A DNA stretch of 64,000 nt from Acinetobacter sp. HY1485 (GCF_027568475.1 NZ_JANKZG010000005.1:186001-250000); one strand, 5' to 3'; counted from the stretch's first letter, positions 28,110-39,345 are shown. Program-made: numbers and translations. The notes: generated by a model from the letters alone, not told the origin.

Positions 28110-29270
28110 ATGTCAACACCTCTCACCATTTTAGGCGGACTGACCGCAGAACAATTTTTAAGCGAATATTGGCAAAAAAAACCACTTCTTGTAAAAAATG
28201 CGCTTCCTGAAATTGCTAATTTATTTATTCCAGAAGAAATTCAAGATTTAGCATTAGAAGGCGCAAGTGCACGTTTACTCACTCAACATGGCGATGATTG
28301 GAAAGTAAAATCATCACCTCTTGATGAAGAAGACTTTGAAAACTTGCCTGAACTGTGGACACTTTTAGTTCAGGCAGTCGATCATCACTCGGTAGACCTT
28401 GCCGATTTTTGGAAAGAATTTGACTTCTTACCCCAATGGCGCCGTGACGATATTATGGTGTCTTATGCACCTAAAGGTGGTTCTGTTGGTAAACATTTCG
28501 ATTTTTATGATGTCTTTTTAGTACAAGGTTACGGGCAACGCCGTTGGCAACTTGGACAAACATGTGATGAACACACAGCTTTTGTTCCCGACCAACCTCT
28601 TAAACTTTTACAAGAGATGGATGTTCATTTTGATGAGGTATTAGAACCAGGCGATCTGCTTTATGTACCACCAAAACTTTCGCATTATGGCGTTGCACAA
28701 AACGACTGCCTAACCTTCTCTTTTGGTTTCCGCATGCCAAACAGTGCCGAAATGTTAGACCGTTTGGGCGATAAATTTGCTGATAATCTAGTACGTAAAA
28801 ACCCACTTATTGATATTGCACGTCAGCTCCCTCAACCTGCAGGCGAAATTACACGTCAAGAACTTGATTACCTTAAAGCAGAACTTCTTGAGCGTTTACA
28901 AAACTGTAGCGAATTTGATGATGCACTCATGACGCTGATGTCTGAACCAAAATATCCAGACAATGTCCCTGCACCAGATGCTATTGAAGATATTGCAGAC
29001 CTCAAAGCTGTGTTTGAGCATAACTATTTATTACAAGTAGAACCTGCATCACGCTTGCTTTACCAACATAATAAGTTTTGGGGAAATGGCGAACAGATCT
29101 GTGTAAGTGAATCAAGTATCAACATGCTTAAACGCTTAGCAAATGGCGAAAGCATCATCTTTAATGCAGAACATTTTGATGATGACTGCCTATTACAAGA
29201 CCTCATTCAATTACTCAACGACTCTATTTTGATGATTTTACCGTCTGAAACAGAAGAAGATCATTCATAA
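28110..29270 (+). CDS. roxA: Ribosomal protein L16 arginine hydroxylase (JmjC/cupin)
   Basis: The protein resembles E. coli YcfD/RoxA, a 2-oxoglutarate and Fe(II) oxygenase that hydroxylates an arginine of ribosomal protein uL16. It has 'EQFLSEYWQKKPLLVKNAL', the iron motif H-x-D in 'GKHFDFYDVF', 'GQRRWQLGQ', the distal His in 'LYVPPKLSHYGVA' and 'FSFGFRMP'. A longer frame starts at 28056, but the ATG at 28110 after an AGG gives the N-terminus of the family (386 residues). The last ten bases overlap the convergent hydrolase gene. Confidence 0.92.
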   Translation: MSTPLTILGGLTAEQFLSEYWQKKPLLVKNALPEIANLFIPEEIQDLALEGASARLLTQHGDDWKVKSSPLDEEDFENLPELWTLLVQAVDHHSVDLADFWKEFDFLPQWRRDDIMVSYAPKGGSVGKHFDFYDVFLVQGYGQRRWQLGQTCDEHTAFVPDQPLKLLQEMDVHFDEVLEPGDLLYVPPKLSHYGVAQNDCLTFSFGFRMPNSAEMLDRLGDKFADNLVRKNPLIDIARQLPQPAGEITRQELDYLKAELLERLQNCSEFDDALMTLMSEPKYPDNVPAPDAIEDIADLKAVFEHNYLLQVEPASRLLYQHNKFWGNGEQICVSESSINMLKRLANGESIIFNAEHFDDDCLLQDLIQLLNDSILMILPSETEEDHS

Positions 29271-30295
29271 AAGTCACTTTTAATTGAACGTGCATGTAAA
29301 AAGGCAGGAATTAAACCTGTAAGGGCTGCCCGAATATCTGCACGTTCATTAATTAATTGATGCGAACCTTCTTCTAAAATGAGGAGGGTTTGTAACCTAA
29401 ATTTTTTGCGAATAAAATCAACGTTATATTTCCAATCTACGGTTTGATCTAACGCCCCTTGTGCGAGCCAAACAGGAATACGGCACGCAGGACGTGCCTC
29501 CATTTGCTCCATCCATTTAGACATCGCTAAAATCCAATCCATACCCATCATTTTAGGCTGTAATGGATCTGTTAAACGTACAAAACGTAAGAACTCAGGA
29601 TTATGGTTATTTCGTCTAAAATGGCGTGGTACTTGTTTTTTGATACGGCGAATAATACCAAGTCCAACCGGGTTGTGCCACCAAGCAGATTTTGCAGGAC
29701 GTATAAGTGGCGAAAGCAATAGTACTCGATCAATAAATGGATTTCTTCGCTGTTCTGCATAATCTAAAATATGATGCATCAAGATTGCACCGCCTGTACT
29801 TTGCCCAATTCCAACCCATGGTTTTGGTAACTGTTTGGCTTTGTGCACATAACGATACACAGCATGCAATACGGTTTGGTAATGATCAAAATTTTTAATA
29901 TTGGCGGGAGAACCACTGCTTAACCCATGTCCAGGTAAGTCAAAAGTCACAACACTAAACCCTTCAAGCAATAACTCTTCAATCATGGGTTGATAGATGC
30001 CACTATGCTCTAAATAACCATGCATTAACAACACTGTACCTTTTACTTTGCCTTGCTTAGGTTCAAACACTTGCGTATGTAAACGAAACAATGGAATATC
30101 AATAAAACCTTGCCAATAATGACAATCTAACAAATCCAAGCCATACAGTTTTAGATATGCCTCAAGTTGCGTATTAGGATGATAAGGTTTAAACAAATTG
30201 AGTGGTTTTAAATATTGTGGCGTTTGTTCTGGACTTGGTACAGGCAGTTCAAGTTCTTTTAAAATAGATGGCGTTAAAAATGGGATATCAGGCAT
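29261..30295 (-). CDS. Alpha/beta hydrolase, lysophospholipase-like
   Basis: The 344-residue protein has the hydrolase_4/monoacylglycerol lipase pattern: 'VLLMHGYLEHSGIYQPM' for the oxyanion hole, 'DLPGHGLS', the nucleophile elbow 'GIGQSTGGAIL' with the catalytic Ser (here G-x-S as G-Q-S-T-G), and a C-terminal 'EEGSHQLINE' with the catalytic His. No signal peptide is visible, so it should be cytosolic or peripheral. It abuts the DUF218 gene upstream (start directly after that stop) and is convergent with roxA. The substrate is unknown. Confidence 0.88.
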   Translation of the reverse strand: MPDIPFLTPSILKELELPVPSPEQTPQYLKPLNLFKPYHPNTQLEAYLKLYGLDLLDCHYWQGFIDIPLFRLHTQVFEPKQGKVKGTVLLMHGYLEHSGIYQPMIEELLLEGFSVVTFDLPGHGLSSGSPANIKNFDHYQTVLHAVYRYVHKAKQLPKPWVGIGQSTGGAILMHHILDYAEQRRNPFIDRVLLLSPLIRPAKSAWWHNPVGLGIIRRIKKQVPRHFRRNNHNPEFLRFVRLTDPLQPKMMGMDWILAMSKWMEQMEARPACRIPVWLAQGALDQTVDWKYNVDFIRKKFRLQTLLILEEGSHQLINERADIRAALTGLIPAFLHARSIKSDFYE

Positions 30296-31381
30296 TTAAG
30301 GTACTTCTCGACAATCGCTCGTACCAAAGACAATATCTCGAATACTTGCAAGTAATTCATAATTGGCACGACGACTATGGTCATAATTTTGACGTGCAGG
30401 CTTCCATGCTGTCAAAGGTGTAGGAATAGGGGCATCAACAGGAATGGTTTCAATACCATTCATTGCAAACAAACGGCGTGTACGTGGCATATGATATTCA
30501 TCGGTAATTAAAATTACCTTAGGTGCACCACCTTTCTTTTGTAAAAGTAATGAACTAAAACGGGAGTTTTCGCAAGTGTTCATGCTTCTATTTTCAAGCA
30601 ATTTTGCATCTACACCATATTGTTTTAACCACGTTTGCATGTAAGGAGCTTCTACACCACTTAACACAATCGGAAGCGTGTTTTCTTTTTCAATTTCTAA
30701 GGTTTTTTCTAAACGGAGTCGAGTGTAGTTGTTTACAACAATATCTTTACCCAATTTAGTGAGTCCACCGCCTAATACTACAATTGCAGAAGGCTCATTG
30801 ATTTTATCCGTTGGTATCGCATTGACTTGTGCCAAATCTTGAGAAACGGCAGCACTCATCGGCTCACTTGCTATTTTTTTTACAGGGGAATGTAATAAAA
30901 ATTGCGTATATTTATCCATTAATCGCTTTGCATCAACTGTTTTTAAATGCTCAAGCTGTTGATTCACTTTAGACTCATGAGGATGCTCTAAACCTACTTT
31001 AGGCTCATCATCATCTTCTATAAAGGAAGGAGGCGTTGTACGCTCAATTTCTGCTTCTAATAGTTTATATCGGGTTTGGATTACATTTAAACTTGCGGCA
31101 TCTTCTCTTTGCGCAGCATCTTGTAAAACTTTTAAATAAGCTTGACGTGCAATCCATAAGTCAGAACCAGGTTCTAAGTCATCATGTTCACTTAATGCCG
31201 CCATTTGCTGACTTTTTGCAGCAACCTGATTAACATCAATAGGCACTATATGATTCAGTACAAACAGAACACCTTTAGAGTAAAAAGGAGTAAATAACAA
31301 AATACCGAAACAGGTTACAAGCATACCAAAAATTAAAATAATACGGAGTAATCTTGCGACTAAATGTGTTGTTTTTGCCAT
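30296..31381 (-). CDS. DUF218 (SanA/ElyC/YdcF-like) membrane protein
   Basis: The protein has two N-terminal hydrophobic segments within the first 60 residues, a charged linker of about 130 residues, then a DUF218 domain: 'AIVVLGGGLTKLGKDI', 'LPIVLSGVEAP', 'ENRSMNTCENSRFSSLL', 'VILITDEYHMPRTRRLFAMN'. E. coli relatives ElyC and SanA affect the envelope and peptidoglycan precursor lipids. I place the start at the ATG at 31381, directly after the murB stop, giving 361 residues. The link to murB agrees with an envelope role. Confidence 0.86.
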   Translation of the reverse strand: MAKTTHLVARLLRIILIFGMLVTCFGILLFTPFYSKGVLFVLNHIVPIDVNQVAAKSQQMAALSEHDDLEPGSDLWIARQAYLKVLQDAAQREDAASLNVIQTRYKLLEAEIERTTPPSFIEDDDEPKVGLEHPHESKVNQQLEHLKTVDAKRLMDKYTQFLLHSPVKKIASEPMSAAVSQDLAQVNAIPTDKINEPSAIVVLGGGLTKLGKDIVVNNYTRLRLEKTLEIEKENTLPIVLSGVEAPYMQTWLKQYGVDAKLLENRSMNTCENSRFSSLLLQKKGGAPKVILITDEYHMPRTRRLFAMNGIETIPVDAPIPTPLTAWKPARQNYDHSRRANYELLASIRDIVFGTSDCREVP

Positions 31382-31383
31382 AG

Positions 31384-32415
31384 TTATGCCGTATGCAAAC
31401 AAATATGCCCTGTTTCATCAAACAATACAGGTTCAGGCTCTAAATGAATAGAAAATTTTTGTTGTACATCAAACTGTACCGTTTGATAGGTTTTTTGCAC
31501 ATCCTTTAAGTTTGCATCTTCGTAGTTCACTAACACCAAAGCTTGTTTTGCAAACATGCCTACTTTTTCCAAGCGTTTCCCTTTCCATCCTACCTGATCA
31601 ATCAACCACCCTGCAGCAACTTTCACTCGCCCATCTGCTTGTGGATACTTAGGCATGGTTGGATAGTTGTGATTCAATAAATCATACTCTGATTGAGTAA
31701 TAATCGGATTTTTAAAAAAACTACCCGCATTTGGATATTCTTTAGGATTAGGTAATTTACTTTGACGAATAGCGATTACTTGTGTTTGTAAATTTTCAGG
31801 TGTTTTTTGCTCACCCACTGCTTGTGTTAAATCACCATAAGCTAAGCGTAGATCAGGTTGTTTTTTAAGTTTAAATGTCACGCTTGTAATAATGTAGCGC
31901 GCTGGATCTTCTTTAAAAATACTATGGCGGTAAGCAAAATGACATTGGAATGCTTTTAGTACACTAAATTGTTTCTTCTGGCGGTCATACACTTCTACCG
32001 CATCAATAAACTCTCCAACCTCTACGCCATATGCACCAATGTTCTGCACAGGTGAAGCGCCCACAAGCCCAGGAATTAAAGCAAGATTTTGTAATCCGTA
32101 CCATTTTTTTTCGGTACTATATAAAACAAATTCATGCCAATTTTGCCCTGCACCTACACAAATAACAACCTCATCGCTACTCTCATCTATTACATCGATA
32201 CCCTGTATTGCCATTTTAATGACTAAGGTATTAAGTTTAGATGGTAACAAAACATTGCTACCCCCTGATAAAATTACAGGTTTTAAATTATGTTGATGAC
32301 AAAAATCTAGCGCCTGCAAAAGCTCTGTACTATTGGTGATTTCTGCATAGTACTGTGCAATACAAGGTAATTTTAATGTATTCAATGTTTGAAGCTGGAT
32401 ATTATTTTGAATCAC
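31384..32415 (-). CDS. murB: UDP-N-acetylenolpyruvoylglucosamine reductase
   Basis: MurB reduces UDP-GlcNAc-enolpyruvate to UDP-MurNAc with NADPH and FAD. The 343-residue protein has the FAD-binding '[16 protein letters not shown]', '[20 protein letters not shown]' then GAYGVEV, 'YRHSIFKED', '[10 protein letters not shown]' with the catalytic Ser, and the C-terminal Glu in 'LEPEPVLFD'. It is a type I MurB like that of E. coli (342 residues). It overlaps the phosphatase gene upstream by four bases. Confidence 0.96.
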   Translation of the reverse strand: MIQNNIQLQTLNTLKLPCIAQYYAEITNSTELLQALDFCHQHNLKPVILSGGSNVLLPSKLNTLVIKMAIQGIDVIDESSDEVVICVGAGQNWHEFVLYSTEKKWYGLQNLALIPGLVGASPVQNIGAYGVEVGEFIDAVEVYDRQKKQFSVLKAFQCHFAYRHSIFKEDPARYIITSVTFKLKKQPDLRLAYGDLTQAVGEQKTPENLQTQVIAIRQSKLPNPKEYPNAGSFFKNPIITQSEYDLLNHNYPTMPKYPQADGRVKVAAGWLIDQVGWKGKRLEKVGMFAKQALVLVNYEDANLKDVQKTYQTVQFDVQQKFSIHLEPEPVLFDETGHICLHTA

Positions 32416-32873
32416 TTTTTCATTACCTTATTTTGCTTAATTAATTTTGCCAACCATTGATCAGCTGCAACTTCACATTGTTTAAGCACTTGTGTAAAAC
32501 CCTGAGCACCACCGTAATAAGGGTCTGCAACAGATTGGCTATCTAACATTGCAATATGGGCTCGACAAGATAATGGCTTTAATTTTTGGATGTTCTCTAA
32601 ATTTTGCTGATCCATTGCTAATATCAAGTCAAACTTCTCAAAATCCTGTGAGGTAATTTGTCTTGCCCTTAAATTAGATAAGTCATATCCGTATTTTTTA
32701 GCTTCAGTCTGACTGCGTAAGTCAGGTGATGACCCTATGTGATATGCAGCTGTTCCTGCTGAATCTACCTCAACATTAAAATCCTTTATTTTTGCCTTAA
32801 AAATGGCTTCAGCAGTAGGTGATCGGCAAATATTACCCAAACATACGCATAAAATTCGATACGGTGTAACCAA
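32412..32873 (-). CDS. Low-molecular-weight protein tyrosine phosphatase
   Basis: The 153-residue protein has the P-loop '[16 protein letters not shown]' (CX5R with the catalytic Cys and Arg) and '[12 protein letters not shown]' with the general-acid Asp, the two signatures of LMW-PTPs. In this context it is translated with murB and is not next to a tyrosine kinase or capsule genes, so its target is not clear from position. It starts 58 bases after dnaX. Confidence 0.94.
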   Translation of the reverse strand: MVTPYRILCVCLGNICRSPTAEAIFKAKIKDFNVEVDSAGTAAYHIGSSPDLRSQTEAKKYGYDLSNLRARQITSQDFEKFDLILAMDQQNLENIQKLKPLSCRAHIAMLDSQSVADPYYGGAQGFTQVLKQCEVAADQWLAKLIKQNKVMKK

Positions 32874-32931
32874 GGTGATATCCTTTTTTATCAGACAAAT
32901 GATGCTATACGATTTGCCTGTAACAGATTGT

Positions 32932-34785
<1,854 letters not shown>

Positions 34786-34857
34786 GTATGCTCCTTTTTA
34801 GAGTGCTAAGCATACTGTTTTTTGCATCAATAGTGAATGTATCAATCGCTCAACTGA

Positions 34858-35475
34858 TTAATTGACGAGTGTTATTTTACCGTTCTCATTCACTAAATAT
34901 GCCCACTTACATCGTTTAAGAACAGGTAGGTCGGCTAAGCTATCTGTATACCCCACTTCAAACTTAATTTTTTCTGGTGAAAATTGTTCATCTAACAGTC
35001 TTAATTTATTACGCCCCGAACAACGAGACGTTAGAATAGTTGACCCTAAAAAAGGTTGAGTTTGCGAGCCAATGACTTTTATTTTTTTATGTTTTGTGAG
35101 TTGCGGGTAAACCGTTTCAATTAAACTCTGTAAACTCCCTGAGATAATAACGACATAGTCCCCTGCTTGGATATGCTGTTTCATTTGTTTTAGCATACTG
35201 TTGACAGGTTGAACTTCATCCAAAAATTCAGTTTTAAATGCTTGAATCAGGCGTATTTGTTTTTTTCTAAAAAGTCCAAAATGGATCATAAAAAATAATG
35301 GATTTAACCCCCATGTTTTTTTAGAAAATAGAAGATAAAATAGAAAACAGCCCAACAAAATTGGAAAGCTTAACACTGTCCAAACTGGTCGAATCCGAAT
35401 CATAAATTTTAAATATGCCTCTAGCATATCCTGTTGATGTAATGTGCCATCTAAATCAAAAAAGATATAATTCAT
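34858..35475 (-). CDS. HAD phosphatase, phosphatidylglycerophosphatase C-like
   Basis: The 205-residue protein starts 'FFDLDGTLHQQDM', nearly the same as the start of E. coli PgpC (YfhB), followed by a hydrophobic stretch of about 35 residues ('VWTVLSFPILLGCFLFYLL'), a second HAD motif 'VVIISGSLQSLIETVYPQ' and motif III 'VGYTDSLADLPVL'. PgpC dephosphorylates phosphatidylglycerol phosphate at the inner membrane, and the hydrophobic insertion agrees with membrane association. It overlaps the MaoC-like gene by four bases (ATGA). Confidence 0.83.
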   Translation of the reverse strand: MNYIFFDLDGTLHQQDMLEAYLKFMIRIRPVWTVLSFPILLGCFLFYLLFSKKTWGLNPLFFMIHFGLFRKKQIRLIQAFKTEFLDEVQPVNSMLKQMKQHIQAGDYVVIISGSLQSLIETVYPQLTKHKKIKVIGSQTQPFLGSTILTSRCSGRNKLRLLDEQFSPEKIKFEVGYTDSLADLPVLKRCKWAYLVNENGKITLVN

Positions 35476-36311
35476 ATCTGTATCCGACCCAACATATGTG
35501 TTTTATTTCCTACCACACTCAAATGAATAATATTTTCATCTTCAACTAAATTTAATTTTATAGAAGAAGGCAATAATATAGGTGCTTTAAATTCAACATA
35601 GGCATCATATTTTTCTGGCAAGTCTAATTCTGCCAATACTTGTGCGTTTGACCACATACCATGAGCAATTGCTTGTTTAAATCCAAATATTTTTGCACTT
35701 AAAGCATGTAGATGAATAAAGTTAAAATCTCCCGAAATTAAAGCATAACGACGTCCTATATTTTCTTCTAAATGCCATACTTTTTGTAATTTTAGATCAT
35801 CAACACGTTGCAATGGTTCAGAGAACTCCCCTGTATTTGTTTTTTGTCGATAAAAATAGGTACTTACTCCTTTAACAACTACTTTTTCATCTAGATAAAC
35901 TGTAGTAATAAACTCAATTTCATAACCATTAGGTCGAGTTTTTACTTCACCAAAACAACAAGATAAGCGGTATTGTAAATTTGCAGGTAAATATTGATAT
36001 TGCGCTACTTGGTTTGATAAATGTATAAGACCTAAGACAGGAAATATAAAATCCTCTTGAGTCATCATATACATTTGTAGCCGTTGTGACAGCATCAAAA
36101 AATAAATAGCAGGAATATATCCTGTGTTTTTAAAATTACAGATTTGATTATAACGTTGTAAATGCGATGGCTGTATATAAAAAGGCTCTACAACATAATC
36201 TACTTTAGGTAAAAATGGGCTTGTAATTTTCTTATTCTTTAATACACCTAAAGCAATTTTTGGATATGCCCAATAAGGCTGTGGTAAATGGGTAAAATAA
36301 CGGGTTTTCAT
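35472..36311 (-). CDS. MaoC-like hot-dog-fold dehydratase
   Basis: The 279-residue protein has the hydratase signature in its C-terminal half: 'SGDFNFIHLHALSAKIFGFK' followed by QAIAHGMWSNAQ, matching the S-G-D-x-N-x-I-H ... A-x-x-x-G-F ... I-A-H-G-M pattern of MaoC acyl-CoA hydratases, with catalytic Asp and His visible. The N-terminal half lacks this motif and probably forms a second, non-catalytic hot-dog. Its substrate is unknown; no beta-oxidation genes are nearby. It is translationally coupled to the PgpC-like gene, which hints at lipid metabolism. Confidence 0.84.
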   Translation of the reverse strand: MKTRYFTHLPQPYWAYPKIALGVLKNKKITSPFLPKVDYVVEPFYIQPSHLQRYNQICNFKNTGYIPAIYFLMLSQRLQMYMMTQEDFIFPVLGLIHLSNQVAQYQYLPANLQYRLSCCFGEVKTRPNGYEIEFITTVYLDEKVVVKGVSTYFYRQKTNTGEFSEPLQRVDDLKLQKVWHLEENIGRRYALISGDFNFIHLHALSAKIFGFKQAIAHGMWSNAQVLAELDLPEKYDAYVEFKAPILLPSSIKLNLVEDENIIHLSVVGNKTHMLGRIQI

Positions 36312-36397
36312 GACAAATCAGTCTATTTTTCTTGACTTATAGTGTACTGCTGAATCATGATAGAAAACAAATAATAGAATAAAAATGAGGTATAAAA

Positions 36398-36565
36398 ATG
36401 AAAGCATTTAGTTTCGTGATGATCTGCATGTTTATTGTTGGCTGTGAGGATAAAGCTGTAACTCAAATTGAAAAACAGCCAGATCTACAAACCACGATCG
36501 ATCAACTTAAAGACAAAACAGAAAAGAAATCAGATGAAATTGCTCAACAATATAAATCGCCTTAA
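36398..36565 (+). CDS. Small lipoprotein of 55 residues
   Basis: I found this short gene by reading the plus strand. ATG at 36398 has an AAAATGAGG-type ribosome site. The protein has a short signal peptide with lipobox 'FIVGC' (Cys16), then a hydrophilic, Lys/Gln/Asp-rich helix-prone tail ending 'IAQQYKSP'. The function is unknown. The stop overlaps the convergent dusB stop by three bases. Signal peptide, ribosome site and exact fit between neighbours support a real gene, although length limits certainty. Confidence 0.68.
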   Translation: MKAFSFVMICMFIVGCEDKAVTQIEKQPDLQTTIDQLKDKTEKKSDEIAQQYKSP

Positions 36566-37581
36566 AGTTGAACATCGCTCATTAAGCTTCCTTCTGTAAG
36601 AAGTTCGTTAAAATACTGTTCTACCACATGTGCTTGTTGTGCAGTGGTATCTACTTGATACATTTGTTGACGAAACTCATTGCTTGATCTTAGCCCTTTG
36701 GTATACCAAGCAATATGTTTACGTGCTATGCGACATCCCGAATATTCACCGTAAAATTGATAAAGTTCGTTTAGATGCCCCAATAAAACCTCTTTTACCT
36801 CTTGAATTTGAGGTGCTTCTAAGTATTCATTGGTTTTTAAATAGTGTGCAATCTCTCTAAATATCCAAGGTCTTCCTTGTGCTGCACGCCCAATCATTAA
36901 GGCATCTGCATGAGTATGTTCTAGCACATATTTGGCTTTTTCAGGACTATTAATGTCGCCATTAGCAATTACTGGAATTTTAATTTCTTGTTTTACATCT
37001 TTAATAAGGTCATAACGTGCAGTATTTAAATACATATCTTCACGAGTTCTACCATGTAAAGCCAACGCAGCAATACCTGCTTGCTCAGCTCTTTTAGCCA
37101 CACGTATAATATTTTCTTGTCCATTTAAAAACCCCAAACGCGTCTTTAAAGTAACAGGTACATCTACTGCTTCTACTACGGTATCTAAAATACGTGCAAC
37201 CAAATCTTCGTCTTGTAACAACGCAGAGCCTGCTAATTTTGAACATACTTTTTTAGCAGGACATCCCATATTTATATCAACAATCTGAGCACCATTAGCC
37301 ACTTGATAACGTGCAGCTTCTGCAAGCTGTTCAGGGTCTGAACCTGCAATTTGAGCAGAGATTGGGGCTATTTCCCCATCAAAATTCGCTCGATACAAAC
37401 TTTTTTTAGTCATACGAAGTGTCTGATCTGAGGTCATCATCTCACTTACTGCATGACCTGCACCAAAATATTTACAGAGTGTTCGAAATGGACGATCTGT
37501 CACACCTGCCATCGGTGCGACCCAAAGTTTCTTATCTATTGATTTATCGAACAATTCTGTAATTACTTTGTTTTTACTCAA
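36562..37581 (-). CDS. dusB: tRNA-dihydrouridine synthase B, prophage attachment gene
   Basis: Dus enzymes reduce uridines of tRNA with FMN and NADPH. The 339-residue protein has 'WVAPMAGVTDRPFRTLC', 'INMGCPAKKVCSKLAGSALL' with the catalytic Cys, 'ALALHGRTREDMY', 'VIANGDINSPEKA', 'ALMIGRAAQGRPWIF' and 'CRIARKHIAWYTKG'; these fit the DusB branch more than DusA. The first 18 residues before 'LWVAPMAG' are longer and more Lys/Asp-rich than in the E. coli enzyme. An integrase lies just upstream in the opposite direction, so the 5' end and promoter were probably supplied by the prophage. Confidence 0.92.
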   Translation of the reverse strand: MSKNKVITELFDKSIDKKLWVAPMAGVTDRPFRTLCKYFGAGHAVSEMMTSDQTLRMTKKSLYRANFDGEIAPISAQIAGSDPEQLAEAARYQVANGAQIVDINMGCPAKKVCSKLAGSALLQDEDLVARILDTVVEAVDVPVTLKTRLGFLNGQENIIRVAKRAEQAGIAALALHGRTREDMYLNTARYDLIKDVKQEIKIPVIANGDINSPEKAKYVLEHTHADALMIGRAAQGRPWIFREIAHYLKTNEYLEAPQIQEVKEVLLGHLNELYQFYGEYSGCRIARKHIAWYTKGLRSSNEFRQQMYQVDTTAQQAHVVEQYFNELLTEGSLMSDVQL

Positions 37582-37590
37582 TTTCTTTAA

Positions 37591-37679
37591 TCTCCTATTG
37601 TGGCGTATTCTCGCCTATTGTTGACTTTTCTCGCCCATTCAATGCACCATAGTTGCACCAAGAAATAATTATGGTGCAA
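37591..37679. promoter_or_regulatory. Repeat-rich junction region between dusB and int (candidate att/arm sites)
   Basis: Three imperfect direct repeats lie 18-20 bases apart: TCTCCTATTG (37591), TCTCGCCTATTG (37609) and TCTCGCCCATTC (37629). They are followed by TTGCACCA at 37653-37660 with its perfect complement TGGTGCAA at 37672-37679. This arrangement suits integrase arm-type sites and an operator or promoter control element. The crossover core itself is not identified. Confidence 0.5.
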
Positions 37680-37685
37680 TTTTGC

Positions 37686-39293
37686 ATGGGTACTATCTCA
37701 AAACGACAACAAAAAGACAAAACCATTCGTTATAGAGCACAGGTCCGGTTTAAATATGAGGGCAAGCCCCCTATCTCGTTATCTAAAACCTTTAGCAAAA
37801 AATCGTTAGCTGAGGAATGGATAAAACGAACAGAGTCTGACTTTGAGAGAAACCCACAGAATTTTTTTAATCCAAATGAAACCAAGCAGAAATCTTTACG
37901 AGATCTAATCAATAGATATTTAGAAGAAGCTGATACGTTTGCTCGCTCTAAAACACATGCTCTAAAAACGATTGCTAGTTTAGAGCTATCTGAAAAGAAT
38001 ATCTATTCTTTAAAGCGACAAGACTTTTCAGAGTTCGCTATTTATAGAAAAAATGGTGATCCAATTACAGGAAGTTTAGGCGTTGCACCCTCTACAATTT
38101 TAAAAGATCTTAGCCATATTAAAGCCGTACTGGTACATGCTGAGTACGTATGGGGTGAGCAGCTTGAAGATGTTATTGTTGAATATGAGAAAGCTCTTAT
38201 TGGTCTAAGAAAATCTCGTATTGTTACAAGATCAAAAACGCGAGATCGTGTACCAACTGCAGAAGAATTGCAAACACTGACTAATTATTTTTACAAGCAA
38301 TGGCGTAGAGTTAAAGCTGCTACCCCTATGCATCTTATTATGTGGTTTGCGATCTATACAGCACGCCGTGAAAATGAATTATGTAATATGCGGTTGAGTG
38401 ATTACGACAAACAAAATACGCAGTGGCTTATTCGTGATGTTAAAAATCCTGATGGTTCTGCAGGTAATCATAAGTATGCTCATTTAGAACCGAAAGCAAT
38501 TGAAGTTATGCAGGAGTTTTTAGATCCTGACACACGCCATAGAATTTTAAATTTAGGGTATGACGAAAATTTACTAATCCCTGTAAATGCTAAAACAGTT
38601 TCCACCTACTTCACTCGTGCTTGTCAGGCGTGTGGTATTGAAGATTTACGCTTTCATGACCTTAGACATGAGGGTGCAACACGTTATGCTGAACAAGGCC
38701 TAAGTGTTCCCCAACTTCAAACCATTACGTTGCATGAGTCGTGGAATACCCTTAAGCGATATGTGAACTTGAAAAAGCGTGGGATAGTTCTTGAATATAC
38801 GGATGCAATTAAAATTGCTGAGCAAGAATATAATAGCTTTTATAAAGATTGGAGTAAGACACAGCGTTATATTGCAAAAATGGATGAAAATTTAATACCT
38901 GATGTTTCACCTGAGAAGATCAAGTTACCATTTGAATGCTTAGAGCCAGTCATTGAAAAGTTTATAAGTGTGTATAAAGACAATAAATACTTCAAACGTA
39001 TGCATATCAAGAAACTCAATAGCCAAAATCCTTTTGCATTTAACAATGAAAAAGCACAATTTTATGCTCATGATATTCAAATAATGTGGCAAGATTGGCT
39101 TATTCAGCAGGCCGACTTATATATTTCTGAACTGCCCAAAGGTATAAGTCATTTTTCGGTTAAGGAGTTAGTTGCAGTTAAACAAACAGAAAATAAAACG
39201 TATGTTTGGGATTGCGAACATGAGTTGTGGATAGATACTTTTGATGAGTATCATATTGATCATTATAACTGTGCATGCATACTTATAAAATAA
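37686..39293 (+). CDS. int: Tyrosine recombinase / phage integrase with long C-terminal extension
   Basis: The integrase should catalyse insertion at and excision from the dusB site. 'MGTISKRQQKDKTIRYRAQV' is the typical N-terminal arm-binding start, followed by a core-binding helix region and the catalytic domain with Arg in 'YTARRENELCNM', 'FHDLRHEGATRYA' (H-x-L-R), His in 'TLHESW' and Tyr in 'LKRYVNL'. Catalysis is therefore complete by about residue 375, but the protein goes on for roughly 160 residues of unknown function. An ATG at 37671 would add five residues. It is the only plus-strand gene at this prophage end. Confidence 0.92.
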   Translation: MGTISKRQQKDKTIRYRAQVRFKYEGKPPISLSKTFSKKSLAEEWIKRTESDFERNPQNFFNPNETKQKSLRDLINRYLEEADTFARSKTHALKTIASLELSEKNIYSLKRQDFSEFAIYRKNGDPITGSLGVAPSTILKDLSHIKAVLVHAEYVWGEQLEDVIVEYEKALIGLRKSRIVTRSKTRDRVPTAEELQTLTNYFYKQWRRVKAATPMHLIMWFAIYTARRENELCNMRLSDYDKQNTQWLIRDVKNPDGSAGNHKYAHLEPKAIEVMQEFLDPDTRHRILNLGYDENLLIPVNAKTVSTYFTRACQACGIEDLRFHDLRHEGATRYAEQGLSVPQLQTITLHESWNTLKRYVNLKKRGIVLEYTDAIKIAEQEYNSFYKDWSKTQRYIAKMDENLIPDVSPEKIKLPFECLEPVIEKFISVYKDNKYFKRMHIKKLNSQNPFAFNNEKAQFYAHDIQIMWQDWLIQQADLYISELPKGISHFSVKELVAVKQTENKTYVWDCEHELWIDTFDEYHIDHYNCACILIK

Positions 39294-39302
39294 ATGCGAA
39301 GT

Positions 39303-39328
39303 AGCGTACCAGTGAAGGTACGCTCTTT
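39303..39328. terminator. Terminator hairpin between int and the Abi-like gene
   Basis: AGCGTACC, a six-base loop and the perfect complement GGTACGCT lie between the convergent integrase and Abi-like genes, followed by CTTTG on the plus strand. The T-run is weak. Confidence 0.65.
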
Positions 39329-39345
39329 GAATACTAAATTTATAA

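Noticed and set aside
37582..37690. A tRNA gene as prophage attachment site
   Set aside because: No cloverleaf or tRNA-like sequence is present at this end; the adjoining target is a dus gene. No tRNA or rRNA gene was recognised anywhere in the window.
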